Assembly (NCBI GenBank): GCA_002373995.1
Contig: DFLB01000071.1
Span: 1 to 5,139 of the forward strand
Source: Bacteroidales bacterium UBA3630
Lineage (GTDB): Bacteria > Bacteroidota > Bacteroidia > Bacteroidales > P3
DNA length: 5,139 nt
Direction of reading: 5' to 3'
Position numbers and translations under genes: made by a program. Of the stretch, positions 1 to 5,139 are shown in pieces; position 1 is the first letter of the stretch, and every line of letters starts with the position of its first letter. The notes beneath the pieces were generated by a model that was not told the origin of the DNA, made no database searches, and worked only from the letters and a program-made list of their open reading frames with translations.

Positions 1-569
1 GTCATGTCGGCCCAGATCATGTCTTTCTTGTCCTTCGAGGCATAGACATTCCACCAGGCAGTCATACAGAAGATGTTGAGGATACCGGCCAAGCCGTTGA
101 AGACGTTGTGCCAGCCGCCGAAGAGCCACACGCCCTCACTGCTGAGCCACCACTTGTTCCAGCCCATAACGGCGCTCTCGAAGTCGGAGACCACGGCAAT
201 AAGGATGTTGATGGCCACGATGACGAAGGGGAAGGGCTTGAACCAGTGTTTGGCGCCGATACCCCATTTGTACTTGATCATCATGAAGCCGATGCAGCCG
301 GTGAGGGCGGCATAGAGCTTGGCGTAGTGGAACCAACCGTTCATGTAGATGTGGGTCTGGTTGTTCACCGCCCATTCTGCGCCGGAATGTGCTCCGATGG
401 CGATGGCCACAAAGTAGACGGTCAGCAGCACCGGAATGACGAAGAAGGTGATGGCACCGCCCATCTTGGTGCGGCGCGCAAACTCGTTCCAGAGGATCAG
501 ACCTGCCAGTACGACAAGCAGCATTCCCCATTGTACGAGGGCATCAGCCCCATAAACTTGGAAAAACAT
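1..569 (-). CDS. DUF5692-like polytopic membrane protein, 3' end outside window (partial)
   Basis: An open frame starts at ATG 569-567 (MFFQVYGADALVQWG) and runs without a stop for 189 full codons to the left edge, so the C-terminus is missing. The protein is very hydrophobic and rich in Trp and Phe. I see about five membrane segments, near residues 12-28, 37-60, 83-99, 112-128 and 145-173. Conserved-looking loops lie between them: NEFARRTKMGG (28-38), the GWFHYAKLYAA stretch (78-88), KWGIGAKHWFKPFPF (101-115) and SDFESAV (128-134). From memory this pattern matches the DUF5692 family of gut-anaerobe membrane proteins, whose function is unknown; I could not run a search. The gene follows the 115-residue membrane protein by 21 bases and is the last operon gene visible. 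The leader is A-rich with no Shine-Dalgarno site. The gene is certain; the family name is less so, and no substrate or partner can be read from the sequence. Confidence 0.85.
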   Translation of the reverse strand, partial: MFFQVYGADALVQWGMLLVVLAGLILWNEFARRTKMGGAITFFVIPVLLTVYFVAIAIGAHSGAEWAVNNQTHIYMNGWFHYAKLYAALTGCIGFMMIKYKWGIGAKHWFKPFPFVIVAINILIAVVSDFESAVMGWNKWWLSSEGVWLFGGWHNVFNGLAGILNIFCMTAWWNVYASKDKKDMIWADM

Positions 570-590
570 AATGTTGGTTTTTTGTTTGTG

Positions 591-938
591 TTATTGTTTG
601 ATTGTTTGGGCTTTTCTTTCTTTGGCGAAGGCATATACCGCCCACACGGCGGTGAGTACGAGCGACATGGGCACGCCGACGGTGAGCATCTCGCGAAGCA
701 TCACCTCGGCGCCACCGACTTCGGTGAGGGCTGTGAAGAAGGGGTAGCGCCAAGTCACCTCGCCGTTGATGATGTGGTCGACGACAAGCATCACGGTGCC
801 GCCCCAAAGCATTTTCTCCAGCGTCGGCACATGACGCAGCAGTGGAGAGGTCTCCGGTGTGTTGATTTTCTTGGTGTTCAATTTGCGGTAGATTGTGGTG
901 GCCACCGCTTGTGTCATGGGTACTATAAAGCAAGCCAT
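591..938 (-). CDS. small conserved membrane protein, function unknown
   Basis: A 115-residue protein starting MACFIVPMTQAVATTIY and ending with a basic tail (AKERKAQTIKQ). The N-terminal 17 residues are hydrophobic. A polar, basic linker (18-42) follows, then a membrane segment near 43-57 (LWGGTVMLVVDHII) containing Asp54 and His55, a loop with NGEVTWRYPFF, and a second clear membrane segment near 85-105. I recall similar short proteins with an LWGG...EH/DH...HGE/NGE pattern beside HypA-like and GltD-like genes in other gut anaerobes, but I know of no assigned function. It starts 19 bases after the hypA stop and ends 21 bases before the DUF5692-like gene, so it is probably co-expressed with both and may form a membrane unit with the latter (inference). 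Met8 is an alternative start. I chose Met1 because the intervening residues continue the hydrophobic N-terminus and it leaves the usual short gap after hypA. Confidence 0.82.
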   Translation of the reverse strand: MACFIVPMTQAVATTIYRKLNTKKINTPETSPLLRHVPTLEKMLWGGTVMLVVDHIINGEVTWRYPFFTALTEVGGAEVMLREMLTVGVPMSLVLTAVWAVYAFAKERKAQTIKQ

Positions 939-957
939 AGTTGTTAAAGTTTGAAGG

Positions 958-1299
958 TTATACTTTTATCTCGCGTATTTCCACTTCGTTGCCGCGGAGC
1001 AGCCAGGTGTTGCCGCTGCCGCAATGTGGGCAGGTGCGTCCGTGGGCGACGGTGGAATATTCACTCTTGCATTGGTCACACCAGGTGACGGCGGGTATAG
1101 TGTTCATCTCCAGTTCGCAACCTTGCAGCAGAGGTTCCTTGTCGGCAGCCCAGCGCCAGCAGTCGCCGAGCAAGTGGGGTACCACGGTTGACACCTCGCC
1201 GATGTCCATCACCACAGAGGCCACATGTTCCACATGGTTGGCTTCCGCCACCTGCTTCACATCGCGGATGATGTAGAACACTATGCCCAATTCGTGCAT
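958..1299 (-). CDS. hypA: HypA, nickel metallochaperone / hydrogenase maturation factor
   Basis: A 113-residue protein, the usual length for HypA. In this family HypA binds Ni(II) through an N-terminal MHE motif and passes it, with HypB, to the large subunit of [NiFe]-hydrogenase in the cytoplasm; in some bacteria it also serves urease. The sequence opens MHELGIV, giving the nickel-binding His2. The structural zinc site is two CxxC pairs, Cys74/Cys77 and Cys90/Cys93, in the normal spacing (WCDQC ... TCPHC). The IGEVSTVVP stretch (33-41) is typical of the family. The ATG overlaps the oxidoreductase stop by one base (TGATG), which fixes the start and suggests coupled translation. It is separated from hypB by the 942-codon oxidoreductase gene, whereas hypA and hypB are commonly adjacent. 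No hydrogenase or urease structural gene lies in the window, so the client protein is unknown. Confidence 0.93.
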   Translation of the reverse strand: MHELGIVFYIIRDVKQVAEANHVEHVASVVMDIGEVSTVVPHLLGDCWRWAADKEPLLQGCELEMNTIPAVTWCDQCKSEYSTVAHGRTCPHCGSGNTWLLRGNEVEIREIKV

Positions 1300-1301
1300 C
1301 A
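1297..1301 (-). promoter_or_regulatory. TGATG stop/start overlap coupling oxidoreductase and hypA translation
   Basis: The oxidoreductase TGA (1301-1299) and the hypA ATG (1299-1297) share one A. No independent ribosome-binding site is evident, so hypA is probably translated by ribosomes finishing the upstream gene. This ties the two proteins' expression together (inference from the overlap). Confidence 0.75.
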
Positions 1302-4127
1302 GTCTTTCTTGCTGAAGATGATTTTACCGGTGCGTTTTATCATGTAGGGTAGTATGCCGCTGAATTTATCCTCCGAGGTGCGCATGATGCTTGCCTCGGG
1401 ATGCTCACGGAAGAGGTGGATGGCATCGAAGGCGCATTTGGTGGTGCAGATGCCGCAGCCTATGCAGCGGTTCTCGTCAACTACCGAAGCGCCGCAGGAG
1501 AGGCAACGTGAGGTTTCGATGTGCACCTGCTCCTCTGTGAGGGTATTCATGTACTCGCTGAACTTGTTGGGCTGTTCGGTCACGCCTTCCTCCTGACGTG
1601 AGGCGTTGTCGTAGCTCTCCACGTGGATGTCATCCTTGTCCAGCTCAATGAAGTCGCGGCGGTTGCGCCCGATGGTCATGTGTCCGTGCTGCACATAGCG
1701 GTGCAGGCTTTCGGCGGCCTCATGTCCGGCGGCTATGGCATCGATGGCGAACTTAGGCCCGCTGTAGCAGTCGCCACCCACGAAAATGTCAGGTTCAGCC
1801 GTCTGGTAGGTCAGCTTGTCGGCCATCGGATATACGCCACGCGCAAACTCCACCTTGGTGCCTTTCAGCAGGTCGTTCAGCACCACCGTCTGGCCGATGG
1901 CGAAGATGACCACGTCGGCGTCGAGGGTGATGGTGTCGTTCTCGTCATATTTTGGCGCGAAGCGGTGCTGCTCGTCGAACACGGAGATGCATTTCTTGAA
2001 GACAATGCCGCTGACATTTCCTTCACCGAGCACCTCTTTGGGACCCCAGCCGGGATTTATTGCCACACCGTCTTCACGGGCTTCGCGGCGCTCCTCCAGG
2101 GATGCTGGCATGATGTCCTCGGTCTCCAGAGAGAGCATGGTGACTTCTGTGGCACCACTTCGTTTGGCCACACGGGCTGCATCAATGGCTACGTTGCCCC
2201 CACCCACGACAACTACCTTGCCGCTTACTTTCATGTCTCCGCAGTTGGCGGCATGCAGGAAGTCGATGGCTGTGGTGACGCCGGTGAGTCTCTCTCCCGG
2301 GATGCCGGGCAGACGACCCCCCTGGCAACCGATGGCTACATAGAAGCCTTTATATCCCTCCTCGCGGAGCTGCTGCAGGGTGATGTCCTTGCCCACCTCC
2401 ACGCCGGTACGTATCTCCACGCCTATCTCGCGCATGATGTCTATCTCGGCCTTGATGACGGCCTTGTCCAGTTTGTACGACGGGATGCCGTATTGCAGCA
2501 TGCCGCCGGGAATGGCGTTCTTCTCGAACACTGTGGGACGATAGCCCATAGTGGCGAGATAATAGGCGCAGCTCAAGCCCGCAGGACCACCGCCGATGAT
2601 GGCAATTTTCTCGTCCCAACGTTTGAGGACGCTTGACGCGATGTTGATTTCTGGCACAAAACGGTGCTCTGCATGCAGGTCCTGTTCGGCGATGAATTTC
2701 TTCACGGCGTCAATGGCAATAGGCTTGTCGATGGTGCCGCGGGTACAGGCATCCTCACAGCGTCGGTTGCAGACGCGGCCGCAGACGGCGGGGAATGGGT
2801 TCTCTCGCTTGATGAGCTCCAATGCCTCGCGGTATTTCCCTTCGGCGGCTTTCTTCAGATAGCCCTGCACGGCGATATGCGCCGGACAGGCAGTCTTGCA
2901 AGGCGCCGTGCCTGTGGGGTAGCAGTTGATGCGGTTCTTGTCGCGATAATCCTCATCCCATTTGTGCGGCCCCCATTTCTTTGCGTCGGGCAGCTCCTGC
3001 TTGGGATAAGTCTGCTCGCCGTGCTTGGTGCAAAGCTTTTGTCCCAGACGGACGGCTCCGGCGGGACAGTATTCCACACAGCGGCCGCAGGCTACGCAAT
3101 TCTTAGGCTCTACTTTGGCTACATAGGCGCTACGGCTCATGTTGGGTGTGTTGAAGAGCTGTGATGTGCGCAGGGCATTGCATATCTTGACATTGCAGTT
3201 GCAGATGGCGAATATCTTGCCTTCGCCGTCGATATTGGTCACCTGGTGTACAAAGCCGTTGTCCTCGGCAATCTTAAGGATATTGATGGCCTCATCGTAG
3301 GTGATGGCATGTCCGCGTTTGGTCTCTATCAGGTAGTCGGCCATGTCGCCCACGCCAATACACCAGTCGCGATAGTCGTCGGCGCAGCCTTCGTCGAGTT
3401 TTTTGCGCCCGTAGCGGCACGAGCAGATGCCGACGGCAAGATGCCCCTCGTAGCGTTTGAGCCAGTAGGATAGATGCTCGATGTCGGCAGTCTCATTCTC
3501 CATGGATATTGCTTTCTCCACGGGGATGACGTGCATGCCTATGCCGCTGCCGCCCATAGGTACCATGGGGGTAATCTTCTCCAACGGCAGGAAAGTCATA
3601 CGCTCAAAGAACATTGCCAGCTCCGGATGCTTGTCCATCAGCTCCACGTTCATATTGGTGTACTCGGCGCTGCCCGGGACGAACATCGGCACCCAGTATT
3701 CGCGGTCTTTGCGCTCGAAGGTGGTGCCCGGCACGGGACCGTCCTTGGTGTAGTGGTCGCCGTAGTCGTACTCCAGCATGCCGAAGTAAGCCAGCTTGTC
3801 CAGCAAGGCGTCGAAGCCTTCTTCCGTAGACGCGTAGTGTTTCTGGCGGTTCAGCTCATGCAGTTGGCTGCGTGTCCAGTGTTTACGCACCTTGAACGGA
3901 TTGCCGGGAAGCATGTCCAGCAGGAGGTCCAGTGAGGCTTCGCGGGTGATTGCGTCCATCTCATCCTCGAAGATACAGGCCAAGCCCCAGTATTCCGGAG
4001 CTTCGGTGGTCATCTTTATCTTTCCGGGAATGCGGTCTGTGATGTGGCGCACCAGCTTTATCAGCTTGGGGTTGGGGTTTTTGTCTCCAAAATGTTTGGG
4101 GACAAACTTATTCGACATCTCTGGCAT
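1299..4127 (-). CDS. multi-[4Fe-4S] FAD-dependent NAD(P)H oxidoreductase, GltD/NfnB-like, with Cys-rich N-terminal module
   Basis: A 942-residue soluble protein. Residues 1-210 have no motif I recognise. Residues 235-316 form a cysteine module: Cys235, 237, 248 and 256 (CSCRYGRKK onward), then Cys309, 311 and 316 (CNCNVKIC). A ferredoxin-type [4Fe-4S] site follows at Cys344, 347, 350 and 354 (CVACGRCVEYCPAG). Residues 410-461 are the GltD/dihydropyrimidine-dehydrogenase N-terminal iron-sulfur domain (CKTACP, then CGRVCNRRCEDAC). Next come an FAD-binding GGGPAG (512-517), a pyridine-nucleotide-binding GGGNVA (642-647) and the closing FAD motif VGGDC (783-787). The C-terminus adds Cys875, 878, 888, 891, 894 and 898. 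Family knowledge says such proteins move electrons between NAD(P)H, FAD and ferredoxin-like clusters; the specific partner here is unknown. It is much longer than a bare GltD subunit (roughly 450-500 residues), and no glutamate synthase large subunit is nearby, so 'glutamate synthase' would be a misleading name. Start: ATG at 4127 follows an AAAGAGAT leader; Met4 is an alternative. It lies 20 bases after hypB. Confidence 0.9.
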   Translation of the reverse strand: MPEMSNKFVPKHFGDKNPNPKLIKLVRHITDRIPGKIKMTTEAPEYWGLACIFEDEMDAITREASLDLLLDMLPGNPFKVRKHWTRSQLHELNRQKHYASTEEGFDALLDKLAYFGMLEYDYGDHYTKDGPVPGTTFERKDREYWVPMFVPGSAEYTNMNVELMDKHPELAMFFERMTFLPLEKITPMVPMGGSGIGMHVIPVEKAISMENETADIEHLSYWLKRYEGHLAVGICSCRYGRKKLDEGCADDYRDWCIGVGDMADYLIETKRGHAITYDEAINILKIAEDNGFVHQVTNIDGEGKIFAICNCNVKICNALRTSQLFNTPNMSRSAYVAKVEPKNCVACGRCVEYCPAGAVRLGQKLCTKHGEQTYPKQELPDAKKWGPHKWDEDYRDKNRINCYPTGTAPCKTACPAHIAVQGYLKKAAEGKYREALELIKRENPFPAVCGRVCNRRCEDACTRGTIDKPIAIDAVKKFIAEQDLHAEHRFVPEINIASSVLKRWDEKIAIIGGGPAGLSCAYYLATMGYRPTVFEKNAIPGGMLQYGIPSYKLDKAVIKAEIDIMREIGVEIRTGVEVGKDITLQQLREEGYKGFYVAIGCQGGRLPGIPGERLTGVTTAIDFLHAANCGDMKVSGKVVVVGGGNVAIDAARVAKRSGATEVTMLSLETEDIMPASLEERREAREDGVAINPGWGPKEVLGEGNVSGIVFKKCISVFDEQHRFAPKYDENDTITLDADVVIFAIGQTVVLNDLLKGTKVEFARGVYPMADKLTYQTAEPDIFVGGDCYSGPKFAIDAIAAGHEAAESLHRYVQHGHMTIGRNRRDFIELDKDDIHVESYDNASRQEEGVTEQPNKFSEYMNTLTEEQVHIETSRCLSCGASVVDENRCIGCGICTTKCAFDAIHLFREHPEASIMRTSEDKFSGILPYMIKRTGKIIFSKKD

Positions 4128-4147
4128 ATCTCTTTATTCTTTGTTTA

Positions 4148-4819
4148 TTATTGTTTCCAGTTGTTAACCTGATCTTTCAGCCACCGTACAAAGACATCTA
4201 CACCTTCGCCGGTCTTGGCACAGATGGGTATGACCTGAGCCTTGGGGTTACGCTCATGTATGTATTTCTTGCACCTTTCCAGACTGAAGTCAAAATATGG
4301 CATCACATCTGTCTTGTTGATGAGCACCACGTCGCAGACGGAGAACATCAAGGGGTATTTGAGAGGTTTGTCGTCGCCTTCCGGCACGGAGAGTATCATG
4401 GCGTTGCGCACAGCGCCGGTGTCGAACTCGGCGGGGCATACAAGGTTGCCTACGTTCTCCAGTATCACGAGGTCGGTGGCGTTCAGGTCGAGGGCATCCA
4501 GACCTTGGCGTGTCATCTCGGCGTCGAGGTGGCACATGCCTCCGGTGTGCAGCTGTATCGACTCCACTCCGGTGGCCTCTCTCATCTTCCGGGCGTCGAC
4601 ATCGCTGTCTATGTCGGCCTCCATTACACCGATGCTCAGGTTGTCTTTCATCCGGTTGATTGTCTGTATGAGTGTTGTGGTCTTGCCGCTGCCGGGAGCC
4701 GACATAAGGTTCAGTAGAAACACCCCTTTCTCTTTGAGCTCCTTTCGCAGAGCGTCGGCGTCACAGTCGTTGTCGGCGAATACGCTTTTCTTGATTTCAA
4801 TCACTCGCAGTGCGTCCAT
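4148..4819 (-). CDS. hypB: HypB, GTPase for nickel insertion in hydrogenase maturation
   Basis: A 223-residue SIMIBI-class GTPase. HypB hydrolyses GTP to drive nickel transfer, together with HypA, into [NiFe]-hydrogenase. The P-loop is MSAPGSGKTT (39-48), the switch region has EADIDSDVDARKM (67-79), the ENVGNLVCPAEFD block is at 121-133, NKTD (168-171) gives guanine specificity, and CAKTGEGVD (200-208) is the G5 loop. The inter-subunit metal site is present: Cys96-His97 (GGMCH) and Cys128 (NLVCP), matching the metal ligands known in other HypB proteins. The N-terminus lacks both the CxxCGC nickel site of E. coli-type HypB and a His-rich nickel-storage stretch, so this is the minimal form. The ATG at 4819 lies about 20 bases below the predicted transcription start, with an AT-rich leader and no Shine-Dalgarno site, as is normal in Bacteroidota. 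It is the first gene of the operon, 20 bases ahead of the oxidoreductase. Confidence 0.94.
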   Translation of the reverse strand: MDALRVIEIKKSVFADNDCDADALRKELKEKGVFLLNLMSAPGSGKTTTLIQTINRMKDNLSIGVMEADIDSDVDARKMREATGVESIQLHTGGMCHLDAEMTRQGLDALDLNATDLVILENVGNLVCPAEFDTGAVRNAMILSVPEGDDKPLKYPLMFSVCDVVLINKTDVMPYFDFSLERCKKYIHERNPKAQVIPICAKTGEGVDVFVRWLKDQVNNWKQ

Positions 4820-4845
4820 GTTATTTTATTTTAAAAAACTGGGTG

Positions 4846-4853
4846 CAAAGATA
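4846..4853 (-). promoter_or_regulatory. Bacteroidota-type promoter (-7 box TATCTTTG) for the hypB operon
   Basis: On the minus strand TATCTTTG is an exact match to the TAnnTTTG -7 consensus of the Bacteroidota primary sigma factor. Transcription would begin near 4838-4841, giving a leader of about 20 bases before hypB. The -33 position at the usual 19-base spacing (4873-4876) reads CATG, matching only the TG of the TTTG consensus, so that half is weak. Upstream sequence is AT-rich. I see no convincing operator or riboswitch in the leader. Confidence 0.7.
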
Positions 4854-5036
4854 CGAAATAAAAATGGAATGACATGAATTATTTTTGGTTCGTCCGCTAA
4901 ATGGATGGGCACGACCGGCTCCTCAAGCAGGGCTACCTGAGATGCGAGGCTCCGGGAATAGGGTGTGAATGGGTGAATTCCCTGAATGGTAAAGAGTACC
5001 CCGAATCAGTAAATGGTGTCAGAAATGCGTATAAAT
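4854..5036. other. spacer between hypB promoter and tRNA-Asn terminator, no supported gene
   Basis: About 180 bases. The part next to hypB is AT-rich and belongs to the promoter region; the rest is more G+C-rich. On the plus strand a 45-codon frame runs from ATG 4901 to TAA 5036-5038, with a stop directly before its ATG. It shows no family resemblance, no promoter and no ribosome-binding site. TGAATGG occurs twice (4966-4972, 4983-4989), and GGTA/TACC (4988-5000) could form a four-pair stem. None of this is enough to call an RNA or a gene. Confidence 0.5.
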
Positions 5037-5065
5037 AAAAAAAAGACACCGTATAGTGTCTTTTT
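5037..5065 (-). terminator. intrinsic terminator of tRNA-Asn
   Basis: A perfect inverted repeat pairs 5040-5049 with 5056-5065 (core GACAC/GTGTC extended by five A-T pairs) around a six-base loop. Read on the minus strand the hairpin ends in eight consecutive U residues (5044-5037). It begins two bases after the tRNA discriminator base. Because both arms end in A/T runs, it could also stop plus-strand transcription, though less efficiently since only five T residues follow in that direction. Confidence 0.88.
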
Positions 5066-5066
5066 G

Positions 5067-5139
5067 CTCCCCCTGAAGGACTTGAACCTTCGACCCCCTG
5101 ATTAACAGTCAGGTGCTCTAACCAACTGAGCTAAGGAGG
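5067..5139 (-). tRNA. tRNA-Asn, anticodon GUU (first base lies outside window)
   Basis: The minus strand folds into a full cloverleaf. The acceptor stem pairs CCTCCT (positions 2-7) with AGGGGG, with one G-U pair. The D arm is GCTC/GAGC. The anticodon stem CCTGA/TCAGG encloses the loop CTGTTAA, whose anticodon GTT reads asparagine codons. The T arm GAAGG/CCTTC carries the standard TTCAAGT loop, and the discriminator base is G. Position 1 (expected T, pairing with the A before the discriminator) lies just past the window's right edge, so 73 of 74 bases are present. The discriminator is followed by CAA, so the 3' CCA is not encoded and must be added after transcription. Confidence 0.97.

Noticed and set aside
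544..933. 129-codon minus-strand frame overlapping the 115-residue membrane protein
   Set aside because: It is out of frame with the membrane-protein gene, is rich in Arg and His with no hydrophobic segments, and would overlap the start of the DUF5692-like gene.
108..947. Long plus-strand open frame of 279 codons
   Set aside because: It lies antisense across two convincing minus-strand membrane-protein genes and the gap between them. Its product is rich in His, Gly and Asp with no recognisable domain, as expected of a shadow frame.
1623..2636. Plus-strand open frame of 337 codons
   Set aside because: It is fully antisense to the flavin and nucleotide-binding domains of the oxidoreductase, whose motifs are unambiguous. 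The plus-strand product has no family features.
1299..4127. Annotation as glutamate synthase small subunit (gltD)
   Set aside because: Only the central half resembles GltD. No large subunit lies nearby, the YRR motif is missing, and the extra iron-sulfur modules and hyp neighbours point to another role.
4151..4877. Overlapping plus-strand open frames of 188 and 211 codons
   Set aside because: Both are antisense to hypB, where the P-loop, NKTD and metal site prove the minus-strand reading. One also runs through the hypB promoter.
5067..5139. tRNA-Asn as an integration site for a mobile element
   Set aside because: No integrase, no repeat of the tRNA 3' end elsewhere in the window and no shift in gene style were seen, so there is no support for an island here.

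Overview
The window looks like chromosome from an anaerobic member of the Bacteroidota, most likely order Bacteroidales. Three things point there. The promoter ahead of the first operon gene carries a TAnnTTTG -7 box (TATCTTTG). The starts have A-rich leaders rather than Shine-Dalgarno sites. The tRNA-Asn gene lacks an encoded CCA end. Nothing in the sequence lets me name a genus.

Layout: every supported gene is on the minus strand, so the gene order reads from high to low coordinates. At the right edge is an almost complete tRNA-Asn(GUU), missing only its first base, followed by a strong hairpin plus U-tract terminator. About 180 bases of spacer follow, holding only a doubtful 45-codon reading frame. 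A promoter near 4850 then starts a tight operon of at least five genes: hypB (nickel-handling GTPase); a 942-residue flavin and iron-sulfur oxidoreductase of the GltD/NfnB-like class with an extra Cys-rich N-terminal module; hypA (nickel metallochaperone); a 115-residue membrane protein of unknown function; and a DUF5692-type polytopic membrane protein that runs off the left edge. The gaps are 20, -1, 19 and 21 bases, and I see no internal terminator, so all five are probably co-transcribed.

How the genes may work together: HypA and HypB normally load Ni(II) into [NiFe]-hydrogenase. Here they bracket a soluble electron-transfer enzyme instead of sitting with HypCDEF or hydrogenase subunits. 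Two uncharacterised membrane proteins follow them. The set could be an auxiliary part of a hydrogenase locus that continues to the left or lies elsewhere. It could also be a self-standing nickel-linked redox and membrane module. The window cannot decide between these, but the combination is its most interesting content.
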